A stretch of DNA of 64,000 nucleotides from Cellvibrio sp. UBA7671 (GTDB lineage: Bacteria; Pseudomonadota; Gammaproteobacteria; Pseudomonadales; Cellvibrionaceae), in NCBI GenBank assembly GCA_002483145.1, contig DLHJ01000016.1, positions 62,001 to 126,000 of the forward strand, read 5' to 3'. The notes under the pieces were generated by a model. That model saw nothing but the letters and a program-made list of their open reading frames with translations. It ran no database searches and was not told the origin of the DNA. The stretch's first letter is position 1, and every line of letters begins with the position of its first letter. The translations under genes were made by a program, and so were the position numbers. Below, in pieces: positions 16,587 through 25,607 of the stretch.

Positions 16587-17588
16587 ATGAGTGATTCCAG
16601 AGGCAGTCAATCCCATTTCGATTCTGCGGGGCGCGACTTTTTAAGGGCGCACCTGCCGGGACTTCTGTTTTCCCCCGCTGCGGATGCGAACTGGGCTACA
16701 GATGCCACCGTGCAGGCCTACCTGGATTTTTATGCGATCAATTTCGCGCGAACCCATACGGGCATCACCCATGGTTTTGGCGCAATCGATGCGTGCGGTT
16801 TTCGCAACGCCACCCATTACTGGCTGCCGGAAAACCCTAAAGGTACTTTGGTGGTGGTGCACGGTTATTACGATCACGTGGGGCTTTTTGGCAATGCGAT
16901 TGAGTTTGGTCTGCAACAAGGCTTTGCGGTATTGGCGTTTGACTTGCCTGGCCATGGCCTGAGTAGCGGAGAGCAGGTTGCAATCGATTCGTTTGATCAC
17001 TATGCCGATGTGTTGGATGTAATTTTAACCATTGCACAGAAACTCTTGCCCGCACCTTACTTTGCCTTGGGGCAGAGCACCGGCGGTTCAGTGTTATTGA
17101 ATTATCTCTGGCGTTACGACAGTGCGCGACCGGCGCCTTGGTTGGCGCGCATCGCCTTGTGCGCACCGCTGATACTGCCGCGCGGCTGGCGCTATTCCGG
17201 CCGGTTTTTGTATGCGTTGGTGCACTCGTTTATCAAGCGAATGCCGCGCGGCCGCTCGCGTAATTCCCACAATCCGGACTTTATCCGCTTTGTTGATGAG
17301 CTGGATTGTTTACAATCGCGCACGCTGTCGGTGCGCTGGGTGGGTGCGATGGAAGCTTGGGATCAGCAGTTTCGCCGTTTTCCCCCGCTTGAGAAATCGC
17401 TCTTGGTCATTCAGGGTACTGACGATTTAACAGTCGCCTGGCGTTACAACTTGCAGCAGATTTGGCGCGCATTGCCCAATGCCCGGATCGAGTTGATTCC
17501 TGGTGCCGGGCATCAACTGGTCAATGAGAGCAGCGATTTGCGGGCGCAAGTTTTTACGGCGATTAATCGCCACTTCTTTGGTGATTGA
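16587..17588 (+). CDS. Alpha/beta hydrolase (monoacylglycerol lipase/lysophospholipase-like)
   Basis: A serine hydrolase of 333 aa from the ATG at 16587. The hydrolase fold is clear: VVHGYYDHVGLFG near the oxyanion hole, DLPGHGLSSGE, the nucleophile elbow GQSTGG, an Asp after the last strands (GTDDLTV) and the final His in GAGHQLVNE. The best family match is the PldB/monoglyceride-lipase group. There is no signal peptide, so it is cytosolic or membrane-peripheral. An upstream in-frame ATG at 16533 would add 18 residues without clear homology. It is divergent from the membrane AraC regulator. Confidence 0.85.
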   Translation: MSDSRGSQSHFDSAGRDFLRAHLPGLLFSPAADANWATDATVQAYLDFYAINFARTHTGITHGFGAIDACGFRNATHYWLPENPKGTLVVVHGYYDHVGLFGNAIEFGLQQGFAVLAFDLPGHGLSSGEQVAIDSFDHYADVLDVILTIAQKLLPAPYFALGQSTGGSVLLNYLWRYDSARPAPWLARIALCAPLILPRGWRYSGRFLYALVHSFIKRMPRGRSRNSHNPDFIRFVDELDCLQSRTLSVRWVGAMEAWDQQFRRFPPLEKSLLVIQGTDDLTVAWRYNLQQIWRALPNARIELIPGAGHQLVNESSDLRAQVFTAINRHFFGD

Positions 17589-17684
17589 CTTGTCGATCTG
17601 CGCGCTCATCAGGCACACTCGCCCCAGCTTACTATTCCCCTTTCCCATTATCTCTACCTGACCAGCGTAGAAAAGGAGCTTGCT

Positions 17685-18653
17685 TTGCATCAGCCCAACC
17701 GAACGATTAAAGACTACTTGTTTATCCTGCTCAAGGGTTTGTGTATGGGGGCCGCCGATGTAGTGCCTGGCGTTTCCGGCGGCACCATCGCATTTATTAC
17801 CGGTATCTACGATGAGTGGCTCAGTTCGCTCAAACGCTGTACACCAGCGGTGCTGTTGATGCTCAAGCGAGAGGGGATTGTTAAAACCTGGCAATACATT
17901 AATGGCAATTTTCTGGTGGCCTTGTTTGGCGGCATTCTTATCAGCCTCAAGACGTTTGCTGCAGTGGTACTAGTGGCGATGGATGCTTACCCGATTTTGG
18001 TCTGGGCGTTTTTTTCCGGTTTGGTCGCCGCGTCGATTTATCATTTGGTGCGCGAGCAGCGTGGTTGGGGGCTGACTGAAGCCTTTGGTTTGCTGTTCGG
18101 CATTGCATTTATTCTCGCCATCTCTTTTATGGCGCCCGCGCAGTTGCCCGGGCACGGCTGGATTTTGTTCCTCGGCGGTTTTGTTGCCATCTGCGCCATG
18201 ATTCTGCCGGGCATTTCCGGGAGTTTTATTTTATTGTTGGTTGGTCTGTATCCGGTATTTTTGCAGGCAATCCACAATCTGGAAATCGTGAAATTACTCT
18301 GGTTCGGCGCCGGGTGTATCTGCGGTTTAGTGGTCTTCTCGCGTTTCCTGCTCTGGCTGCTGCACAGCTATCACAACCAAACCCTGTCGGTGCTGATCGG
18401 CTTTCTGGTGGGGTCACTCTATGTCACCTGGCCCTGGAAAAACGCCCTGCTCACTACAACTGACAGCCATGGTCGCACCGTGGTGTTGCAGCAAGAAAAC
18501 CTCAATCCTTTCAACTTTCTCGCGGTGACGGGCAATGAGCCGACCATCGGCTTGGCCATACTATGGGCCTTTCTGGGTGTGGCGTTGGTGCTGGGAGTGG
18601 AATTGGCGGCACATTGGATCAAGCGTCGTACCACAGCTCCGGCCTCTGTCTAA
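17685..18653 (+). CDS. DUF368 membrane protein (undecaprenyl-phosphate transporter family)
   Basis: A 322-aa inner-membrane protein with about eight hydrophobic segments and the DUF368 signatures GAADVVPGVSGGTIAFITGIY and, in the second half, MILPGISGSFILLLVGLY. This inverted repeat of the P-G-x-S-G motif is the family hallmark. DUF368 proteins, together with DedA proteins, have been shown to act in recycling C55 lipid carrier across the membrane. The start codon is TTG at 17685, chosen because AAAAGGAG ends 6 nt upstream and no ATG fits. A terminator follows. Confidence 0.88.
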   Translation: MHQPNRTIKDYLFILLKGLCMGAADVVPGVSGGTIAFITGIYDEWLSSLKRCTPAVLLMLKREGIVKTWQYINGNFLVALFGGILISLKTFAAVVLVAMDAYPILVWAFFSGLVAASIYHLVREQRGWGLTEAFGLLFGIAFILAISFMAPAQLPGHGWILFLGGFVAICAMILPGISGSFILLLVGLYPVFLQAIHNLEIVKLLWFGAGCICGLVVFSRFLLWLLHSYHNQTLSVLIGFLVGSLYVTWPWKNALLTTTDSHGRTVVLQQENLNPFNFLAVTGNEPTIGLAILWAFLGVALVLGVELAAHWIKRRTTAPASV

Positions 18654-18666
18654 TCCTGCGCTAACA

Positions 18667-18703
18667 AAAACGCCGCGTTCATTGCTGGACGCGGCGTTTT
18701 TTT
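18667..18703. terminator. Terminator between DUF368 gene and serA
   Basis: A 12-bp stem (AAAACGCCGCGT with ACGCGGCGTTTT, 10-nt loop) is followed by Ts. It lies between convergent genes and can serve both. Confidence 0.9.
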
Positions 18704-18729
18704 ATTGAGCTATTAAAAATTGGTAATGC

Positions 18730-19959
18730 TTAGAACAACACTCTGCAACGAATAGTCCCTTCAATATTCTTCAACTGCTCCAGTGCGATCTCATCGTAAG
18801 GGGAGTTGATGTCCACTACCACGTAGCCCACCTTGTCATTGGTTTGCAGGTATTGAGATGCGATGTTGATGTGGTTGTCGGAGAAGATCTTGTTAATTTT
18901 CGACAACACGCCCGGTACGTTGGCGTGGACGTGCAGCAGGCGGTGCGCATCCGGGTGGCCGGGCAGGGCAACTTCAGGGAAGTTGACCGAGCTGGTGGTG
19001 GTGCCGTTATCAGAGTACTTGATCAGTTTTTCCGCTACTTCCAAGCCGATATTGGCCTGGGCTTCCATGGTGGAGCCGCCTATATGCGGGGTGAGGATCA
19101 CATTGTCCAAACCGCGCAGTGGGCTGATAAATTCGTCGCCGTTGGCTTTGGGCTCTTCCGGGAACACATCGATTGCAGCGCCGGCGATGTGGCTGGACTT
19201 AATGGCATCGGCCAGCGCATCAATATCCACTACTGTGCCGCGCGAAGCGTTGATCAGGATCGCCCCCGGTTTCATCAGGCCAATTTCACGCGCGCCAATC
19301 ATCATTTGCGTCGATTGGTTTTCCGGCACATGCAGGCTGATGATGTCGGAAGTGGCGAGCAGTTCATCCAGGCTGCGTACCTGGGTGGCATTGCCCAGCG
19401 GCAACTTGGTGACCACATCGACAAACTGTACTTTCATGCCCAGGGATTCTGCCAGCACGCTGGTTTGGCTGCCAATCGATCCATAGCCGATCAGGCCGAG
19501 GGTCTTGCCGCGAATCTCAAATGAGCCATTGGCCGATTTGTCCCAGCCGCCGCGATGGCAGACAAAGTTTTTCTGCGGAATATTGCGCAGCAGCAAAATT
19601 GCCTCGGCAATCACCAATTCAGCGACCGAGCGGGTATTGGAGTAGGGCGCGTTAAAGACCGCAACGCCGTGCTCTTGCGCCGCTTTCAGGTCCACTTGAT
19701 TGGTGCCGATGCAGAAGCAGCCCGCGGCGATCAGCTTGGGCGCATTTTCAAAGACGCGGCGGGTCAATTGGGTGCGCGAGCGCAGGCCGACAAAGTGGGC
19801 ATCCTGGATTTTGGCGATAAGCTCATCTTCGCCCAATGCGGTTTTCAGGTATTCAACATTGGTATAGCCCTGTGCATTCAGGCTATCCACCGCTGATTGG
19901 TGCACTCCTTCCAGCAACAGAAACTTGATCTTGCTTTTGTCTAACGAGGTCTTGCTCAT
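18730..19959 (-). CDS. serA: D-3-phosphoglycerate dehydrogenase
   Basis: A 409-aa NAD-dependent enzyme for the first step of serine synthesis. The start is the ATG at 19959, preceded by AGGAG; the upstream frame extension is spurious. The Rossmann NAD-binding domain (LGLIGYGSIGSQT) is flanked by the catalytic domain with the HIGGST active-site His. The last about 80 residues are an ACT domain for serine feedback (VHANVPGVLSKINKIFSDN). Length and ACT domain match the E. coli-type enzyme. Confidence 0.96.
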   Translation of the reverse strand: MSKTSLDKSKIKFLLLEGVHQSAVDSLNAQGYTNVEYLKTALGEDELIAKIQDAHFVGLRSRTQLTRRVFENAPKLIAAGCFCIGTNQVDLKAAQEHGVAVFNAPYSNTRSVAELVIAEAILLLRNIPQKNFVCHRGGWDKSANGSFEIRGKTLGLIGYGSIGSQTSVLAESLGMKVQFVDVVTKLPLGNATQVRSLDELLATSDIISLHVPENQSTQMMIGAREIGLMKPGAILINASRGTVVDIDALADAIKSSHIAGAAIDVFPEEPKANGDEFISPLRGLDNVILTPHIGGSTMEAQANIGLEVAEKLIKYSDNGTTTSSVNFPEVALPGHPDAHRLLHVHANVPGVLSKINKIFSDNHINIASQYLQTNDKVGYVVVDINSPYDEIALEQLKNIEGTIRCRVLF

Positions 19960-20082
19960 GGGAACAACTCCTAAAGTGCCAGGCACCTAAAATTAAAAGT
20001 CGGTCAGCGCGTCTCCGGGAGCTAGGGCATCAAACGGGAGACGGAAGGGGCAGGCTGAAAAAGGCGCGCATCATACCACAGC

Positions 20083-20805
20083 TCAGGCGGGCTGCGCCCC
20101 CTGCAGATCGACCAGAATAATTGCCGGGTCGGCACCGTTTTGGCGATAGCGCCAGCGCACATCCAGATCCAGTAAGCGCATCCCGTAAATCCGCTCGGTG
20201 TCCAGTTGCTGATATTGAGGGCGCGGGTCTTGTTGCAGAATTTGGGTGATCAAACCGGCCAGGTCAGTGCCTGTACGCTGCCAATACTCGACACACACCG
20301 CCATGAGCGTGGCGGGGATATCCACAGCGATCAGCTCGGGTGGTGCATCGGCAAACGAATTTTCTGCTTCCAATACACAATCAACGTAGGGCACGTAGGG
20401 TTTGATATCGAGCACCGGTGTACCTTCGAGCAAATCCACGCCGCTGATCTGCACAAACAGTTTTCCCTTGCGTTCGCTGACACCCCGATAACGCACGACC
20501 GACAAACCGATCGGCGCCGGGCGGGTGGGCGAGCGGGTGGCGAATACCCCGAGGGTTTTGTTACCACCCAAGCGCGGTGGTTTAACTTTGGCTTTCCACT
20601 CTTCGCGCTTATTGGCATGGAAGACAAACTGAATCCACACATGGGTACAACCTTCCATGCCTTCAAATGCAGCAGGGTCGTTATAGGGCGGCAGTAGCTC
20701 AATCTCGGCGCAGGCCAGCGGCGCCAGGCCCGGTTGGCGGGGAATGCCAAACTTCTCCTTGAAGCAGGAGTGCACTAGGCCGATGGCGGGGAAGTTGAAG
20801 TCCAT
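20083..20805 (-). CDS. trmO: tRNA (adenine(37)-N6)-methyltransferase TrmO
   Basis: TsaA/TrmO-family protein of 240 aa that methylates the N6 position of t6A37 in Thr tRNAs. The N-terminal beta-barrel domain shows IGLVHSCFKEKFGIPRQPGL, CTHVWIQFVFH and RSPTRPAPIGLSVV, the conserved SAM-binding features. I start at the ATG at 20805; an in-frame TTG at 20838 adds 11 residues with no better ribosome site. It is divergent from the GH26 gene and shares a 184-nt intergenic region that also holds operator O3. Confidence 0.9.
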   Translation of the reverse strand: MDFNFPAIGLVHSCFKEKFGIPRQPGLAPLACAEIELLPPYNDPAAFEGMEGCTHVWIQFVFHANKREEWKAKVKPPRLGGNKTLGVFATRSPTRPAPIGLSVVRYRGVSERKGKLFVQISGVDLLEGTPVLDIKPYVPYVDCVLEAENSFADAPPELIAVDIPATLMAVCVEYWQRTGTDLAGLITQILQQDPRPQYQQLDTERIYGMRLLDLDVRWRYRQNGADPAIILVDLQGAQPA

Positions 20806-20923
20806 AAATGGTCGCTGCGCAGAAGTGAAGTGGCGCAAGGCTAGGCAAAAGTTTGCGCTATCTCAACCGTTTTTAGTTGAGGGATGGCACAATCCTGCGC
20901 CATAACTGCTGGCATACAGTTAA

Positions 20924-20937
20924 TGAAATCGGTTACA
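20924..20937. promoter_or_regulatory. Putative LacI-family operator O3 upstream of GH26
   Basis: TGAAATCGGTTACA matches O1 at 12 of 14 positions and has the same central CG. It sits 52 nt before the GH26 start codon, a plausible location for repression. This connects the GH26 gene to the mannan locus 13 kb away. Confidence 0.7.
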
Positions 20938-20989
20938 TTGTGCAAAAATACGTTATCCAACAATAACTATCTACAGCTTGGGAGATCCC

Positions 20990-22216
20990 ATGAGCCTATC
21001 TTATTCCCTTGTTCGCACAGCACTCGCGGTACTGACCACCTGCGGATTGCTACTGGGGTGCGACCAGCAGTCCTCGTCATCAAGTACACCACCTATCGCT
21101 GAGCAACGCTACGCTCACAAGCTCAGCGACAAAAATGCCAGCGCCGAAACCCTCGCGCTCTACAACAATCTCGCCGCTTTACGCGGCCGGCACATGCTGT
21201 TCGGGCATGAAGATAGCCTCGCTTATGGCGTCAATTGGGAGGGCGATCTCGACCGCTCCGATGTGCGCGATGTGACCGGTTCCAACCCGGCCGTCTACGG
21301 TTGGGAGTTGGGCGGTTTGGAATTGGGACACGAAAAGAATCTGGATGGGGTCAACTTCAAGCAAATGCAGGAGTGGATTAAGGCGGGCTACAGCCGTGGC
21401 GGAGTTATTACCATCAGCTGGCATATGTACAGCCCGGTATCCGGCGCCAATTCATGGGATAAAACCCCGACGGTGCACGAATTGGTTCCCGGCGGAGCCA
21501 AGCACGACGTGTTTAAGGCTTACCTCGATACTTTTGTCGCCTTTAATGAAGGACTGGTAGCAACCGATGCGGCCGGCAATAAACACGCTATTCCGATTAT
21601 TTTCCGCCCCTGGCATGAGCACAACGGCGATTGGTTCTGGTGGGGCAAAGGCCATGTGAGCGAGCAGGATTACATCGCCCTCTGGCAATTCACGGTGAAA
21701 TACCTGCGCGATGAAAAAGGTGTCCACAACCTTATCTATGCCTACTCACCCGACCGCAGCCGCATCGATCTAAGCAAATTCGAGAGCGATTATTTTTATG
21801 GTTATCCGGGGGATGAATATGTCGATGTGATTGGATTGGATAATTATTGGGATGTTGGCCATGAAGCTAATACCGCGTCGGTGGATGAACAAAAAGCAGG
21901 GTTTGTCACCGCGCTCAAAGGCATCGTCAAAGTTGCCCAGGCGCGCAATAAAATTGCTGCGCTCACGGAGACGGGCAACAACCGGCTAACTATTCACAAC
22001 TTCTGGACTGAGCGCATCCTCAACCCGATTTTGGCGGGCGCCGAGGCGCAGCAAATCACCTACATGATGGTCTGGCGCAATGCCAATCTGGCGCGAGAAA
22101 AATCAGAACAATTTTTTGCACCCTATCCGGGGCAGGCGACAGCCGAGGATTTTAAAACCTTCTTAGCCCATCCTTTTGTGCTGTTTGAGAGTGAGCTTCC
22201 AAAGCTTTACGAATAG
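20990..22216 (+). CDS. GH26 endo-beta-1,4-mannanase lipoprotein
   Basis: A 408-aa mannanase starting at the ATG at 20990 (GGAG 5 nt upstream). It has a lipoprotein signal with lipobox LLGC and a short Ser-rich linker. The GH26 domain is complete: FGHEDSLAYGV, ITISWHMYSP, FRPWHEHNGDWFWWG with the acid/base Glu210, and ALTETG with the nucleophile Glu327. Cellvibrio GH26 lipoproteins such as Man26A release mannobiose. Asp follows the lipid-bearing Cys, which in E. coli would retain the protein in the inner membrane. Operator O3 upstream suggests control by the LacI regulator at 6189. Confidence 0.93.
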   Translation: MSLSYSLVRTALAVLTTCGLLLGCDQQSSSSSTPPIAEQRYAHKLSDKNASAETLALYNNLAALRGRHMLFGHEDSLAYGVNWEGDLDRSDVRDVTGSNPAVYGWELGGLELGHEKNLDGVNFKQMQEWIKAGYSRGGVITISWHMYSPVSGANSWDKTPTVHELVPGGAKHDVFKAYLDTFVAFNEGLVATDAAGNKHAIPIIFRPWHEHNGDWFWWGKGHVSEQDYIALWQFTVKYLRDEKGVHNLIYAYSPDRSRIDLSKFESDYFYGYPGDEYVDVIGLDNYWDVGHEANTASVDEQKAGFVTALKGIVKVAQARNKIAALTETGNNRLTIHNFWTERILNPILAGAEAQQITYMMVWRNANLAREKSEQFFAPYPGQATAEDFKTFLAHPFVLFESELPKLYE

Positions 22217-22432
22217 CGTTTTTGGATGAAAAAATCGATTGTTTATTTTTATTAATAAAATGATGTCTTTCGCTGTCATTTTATAGCTGTCGGCTAAATT
22301 GACACTTTAATGTGACGTATTTGGCATTAGTTGGCGCGAATTGTTGATATCACTAGAAAAAATTAAATAGGCATACCTTGTGCTTAGTGGTGAATACACA
22401 AATAAGATGACACTACTACAAAGGATACTTTT

Positions 22433-23368
22433 ATGACGTTTTGTTCCAAAATATTTGCCGTAGCTGGATTGGTATCGCTGTCGGCGATGGCATCTGCCTC
22501 ACCTTTGAGCGACTACAACCTGATTCTGTTTGGCGATTTGAATACCAACAGCAATGTGAAGGTTTACGGCAAGGCGCTGATTGGCGGTGACCTGAAATCC
22601 AGTGGCGAATTTGGATCGCACCTGACAGATTCGTCATTCAATGCCACCAACAACGTTGAAGTGCTCGGCAGCGTCACCTCGCCCAACCTAACTATCCAGA
22701 ATGGTTATTTGGGTTATGGCGAGACCAAGTCGATCGGCAACCTCAACTGTAATGAAGGCGGTCTGCCCCAGAATTCCTGCGTAAGGGAATTGGATGATGT
22801 GGGTGCTGTGACTGACAAGCTTGACGGTTTTTATGATGCCCTCAGCGCTGAGTCAGATTTTTATCGCGACTTTACCCAAGTGGGGAGCGTTTCTGGCACC
22901 ACTATGAGTTACAGCGGTTTTGCTACTGATTTGGTGGTATTCAATATTGCGGGTAGCGATCTGTTTGCCAATAACGCCAACTGGCAATTGAATTTTGGTA
23001 ATGCAGGCAAGGTAGTCATCAACGTCTCCGGTTCTGTTCTAAGCAATCCGGGTTCAGTGAATTTGAGCGGCAATGGTTTCACCTCCAGCACCTACTCCAA
23101 CATCCTGTGGAATTTCTACGATGCTACCAGCCTGAATTTGGGTAATGGTTGGAAAGGAAATGTGTTGGCATTGGATGCTGATGTGAAAATCATGAATGAT
23201 ATCGACGGCTCCCTGGCTGCTAAATCTTACACCGGCTCGGGTCAAATTCATCACTACTACTGGGATTACACCCCGCCTACCGAAGAGGTACCGGAAAGTG
23301 GTTCTTTGGTGTTGTTGTTGAGTGGTTTGGGCTTGTTGGGGCTTACTCGCTTGCGTCGTCGCAGCTAA
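22433..23368 (+). CDS. Choice-of-anchor A domain protein with PEP-CTERM sorting signal
   Basis: A 311-aa secreted protein with a signal peptide (MTFCSKIFAVAGLVSLSAMASA). Its choice-of-anchor A domain begins LSDYNLILFGDLNTNSNVKV. The C-terminus is a textbook PEP-CTERM signal: the motif VPESGS, a hydrophobic stretch, then RLRRRS. PEP-CTERM proteins are processed by an exosortase at the inner membrane and are often linked to exopolysaccharide and biofilm. No exosortase is in the window. The region before it (22217-22432) has AAGGA as a ribosome site but no promoter I can assign. A terminator follows. Confidence 0.88.
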   Translation: MTFCSKIFAVAGLVSLSAMASASPLSDYNLILFGDLNTNSNVKVYGKALIGGDLKSSGEFGSHLTDSSFNATNNVEVLGSVTSPNLTIQNGYLGYGETKSIGNLNCNEGGLPQNSCVRELDDVGAVTDKLDGFYDALSAESDFYRDFTQVGSVSGTTMSYSGFATDLVVFNIAGSDLFANNANWQLNFGNAGKVVINVSGSVLSNPGSVNLSGNGFTSSTYSNILWNFYDATSLNLGNGWKGNVLALDADVKIMNDIDGSLAAKSYTGSGQIHHYYWDYTPPTEEVPESGSLVLLLSGLGLLGLTRLRRRS

Positions 23369-23383
23369 GTTGAAAGTGTTTTT

Positions 23384-23418
23384 AAAAAATGCCCCGATCA
23401 CCCGGGGCATTTTTTTTG
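23384..23418. terminator. Terminator between PEP-CTERM gene and phosphoesterase
   Basis: ATGCCCCG-ATCACC-CGGGGCAT is flanked by an A-run and an eight-base T-run. It lies between convergent genes and is effectively bidirectional. Confidence 0.9.
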
Positions 23419-23444
23419 CCAGTTACCCAATAATGAGTGACTCG

Positions 23445-25487
23445 CTAGGGGAGTGGTTTGATCTTGCCATTTTTCAGGTCCAGCAAAAAATGATCGCTTG
23501 GTGCATCGCCGGAAAATTGCACTAGGATGTTCAATAATGTGCCCAATTTTTCCTGATAAATAGTGCGCGGCTTAGTTGATTGTTTTTTTGTGTTTTGCCG
23601 ATCGCTAACCAACAACTGTTGTGCGAGCAATTCATAATGCTTGAACCGTCGCGGATCAATATCCTTTAACGCCAGCTGATCGGCGCTCCACAATCGATAA
23701 AAATCCACGCTTAAATCCGTTCCTGTCCAGGTTGAAAAACTATCGAGCGATAATCCGTTTTTCTTTGCAAAACTTGCTGCCTGTCTGGTTGCTAGCTGCC
23801 ACTCACCTGCTAGCGAATTATCCTGATCCTGATGATTAATCAGTGCCCCTATCTGAGCAAGGCTTATGTCGGTTTTTAATTGAGAAATAATCAACAGCTG
23901 CGCGCCATTTAATTGCATCAAGAGTTGGCGGATATCTGCAGGCCAATCTTGCGGCAAAAAGCGCAAACGTGCCAGTTCGCGCAGATGCCATTCGGTAAAT
24001 TGGCGATAATTTTTGGCATGGAGAATGTTTTTATCCCAGATGTCGGGCGCATCGATAGACTGCAAATAATTCCACTCAGTAAGGTAATGCCCGAAGAGTT
24101 CGTCAAAACGCGGAACATCTTTTAATACAATAGTTTCAACTTCAATTTGCTGGTCGGGTCTGATGCTCAGGATTTTATAGGCGGGAATATAAGCGGCGAG
24201 CGAAGGTGCCTGGATGTTAAATAACACCTTGTTGTGCTCACCGCGATAAACACCTGTGTCATTGATATGCATATGGCCAGCCACATGAATTTTCAGCCCA
24301 GTGTCCGCCAACATTTTGCTGGTGTTGGTACTTGGGTTGCGGCTCAGTTGAAATTTTTGTTCGCCCATTAACTGCGCTATATCAGCGCTGGCGCCGTCAT
24401 AAAATTCCTGCATGGGAAAATGGGAAAATGCAATCAGGGTTTTATCTTGTGCCTGTGCTCGCTGCACTACATCGGTTATCCACTCCAGCAAATGGGTTTT
24501 GTGGGTGATGACTTTGTTATAGCCTGCATCACTGGATCCTAAAAAATTTTCTGCGTTTTGTGGATTACCATCAGTACCTAATTTAGGTTGGTAGACATTG
24601 GCATCAATCGCTAGCAGCCAAAGCCCCGCTGTTGGCTCGACCAAATAGCTGCTATCCGCCACTTGATTACAGTCGCTGTAATGGGGCTTTTTATATTTTC
24701 CGCCAGTTCCCTGATGGCATATCTCATAGTGTCTCTTATCAAATTGGGCTTCGTGTTTTGCTTTCGAAAAATCGTAGTGGAATTTCTTTTCACTAGAGTA
24801 AGGCGTTTCAAAATATCGATAACTCTTCTTTGGATAAAATCCGTGTTCACCAAGCAAATCCATAATAGGTTTATAACCCAACTCCTGTACATCATCGGAA
24901 CAGATAACTGCATGCCTGTCTTTATCATTGTCGTAATTTTTATTTTTACACAGTGGATGTTGCAAGCTAAAAACTGGTTGCTCCTTTCCTCCTGCACCTA
25001 AATAATCTGGTTTACCCGCTGGATGTGAAAATGGCCTGGTTGGATCGTGGTTGCCCGGCGCTGCAAAAAATTCAATGCCGTATTGGTGATGGTATTTATC
25101 GAGAATATTTTTTAACCCACGCATGTGAACCGGTTGACCGTCATCGCTAAAGTCGCCGGGCAAAGCAACGTACTTGATCTTGCGTTTTACAATGTCATCG
25201 AGTGCCGCGAGCAAGGCAAAATAATTTTCATTAAACAGGCGCGTGGACTGCAGTTGCGCGCGCATCGAGCGGATGTTGGCATTTTGTTTACCCTGCGCAG
25301 TATTTGTCGGAAGCCCCTGAAATACTTCATCGCTGAAGTGGCCATAAATATCGTGAAAGTGTATGTCTGGCATAAACGCAATCTGCATGTGGTCGACAGC
25401 CAGCGTCGATTTCTGCATATCTGCCTCACAGTTCACAGTAAAAAGAACCAGGCCATTCAGCAGTATTAGCAAGAAAGTAAATTTCAT
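23445..25487 (-). CDS. Exported calcineurin-like metallophosphoesterase
   Basis: A large metallophosphoesterase (680 aa from the ATG at 25487, which begins an apparent signal peptide MKFTFLLILLNGLVLFTV). All family motifs are present in order: DIHFHD, PGDFSDDG, PGNHDP, FSHFP and AGHMH, so it should bind a two-metal centre and hydrolyse phosphomonoesters or diesters in the periplasm or outside. The about 270-residue C-terminal part is helical and unrecognised. The start is not certain: no strong ribosome site is visible, and a TTG at 25553 would add 22 residues. It is divergent from a TonB-dependent receptor with a candidate Pho box between. Confidence 0.86.
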   Translation of the reverse strand: MKFTFLLILLNGLVLFTVNCEADMQKSTLAVDHMQIAFMPDIHFHDIYGHFSDEVFQGLPTNTAQGKQNANIRSMRAQLQSTRLFNENYFALLAALDDIVKRKIKYVALPGDFSDDGQPVHMRGLKNILDKYHHQYGIEFFAAPGNHDPTRPFSHPAGKPDYLGAGGKEQPVFSLQHPLCKNKNYDNDKDRHAVICSDDVQELGYKPIMDLLGEHGFYPKKSYRYFETPYSSEKKFHYDFSKAKHEAQFDKRHYEICHQGTGGKYKKPHYSDCNQVADSSYLVEPTAGLWLLAIDANVYQPKLGTDGNPQNAENFLGSSDAGYNKVITHKTHLLEWITDVVQRAQAQDKTLIAFSHFPMQEFYDGASADIAQLMGEQKFQLSRNPSTNTSKMLADTGLKIHVAGHMHINDTGVYRGEHNKVLFNIQAPSLAAYIPAYKILSIRPDQQIEVETIVLKDVPRFDELFGHYLTEWNYLQSIDAPDIWDKNILHAKNYRQFTEWHLRELARLRFLPQDWPADIRQLLMQLNGAQLLIISQLKTDISLAQIGALINHQDQDNSLAGEWQLATRQAASFAKKNGLSLDSFSTWTGTDLSVDFYRLWSADQLALKDIDPRRFKHYELLAQQLLVSDRQNTKKQSTKPRTIYQEKLGTLLNILVQFSGDAPSDHFLLDLKNGKIKPLP

Positions 25488-25589
25488 AATGAGGAAAGTC
25501 GTTAGTGTGTTAGGGCGTGCAATAAGAGAGTTTGCATCAGTTGTTCTGTGCAAAAAATGAAATGACTTTCGGAAGTTTATAGCAGCTTA

Positions 25590-25607
25590 ACTACACATTT
25601 ATGACAG
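25590..25607 (-). promoter_or_regulatory. Candidate Pho box (PhoB site) upstream of the phosphoesterase
   Basis: On the minus strand the 18 bases read CTGTCATAAATGTGTAGT. The first half-site CTGTCAT and the AAAT spacer match the PhoB consensus exactly; the second half matches at 4 of 7. A TATAAACT stretch 8-10 nt further gives a -10 at the usual spacing. It points toward the metallophosphoesterase, about 100 nt from its start. Confidence 0.5.

Noticed and set aside
18844-19524. Two long plus-strand frames opposite serA
   Set aside because: They run antisense to serA, which has full motifs and a ribosome site; they are coding shadows.
22328-22352. Possible sigma-54 promoter (TGGCATTAGTTGGC / TGGCGCGAATTGTTG) upstream of the PEP-CTERM gene
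   Set aside because: Neither match has the required GG-to-GC spacing; each is off by one base.
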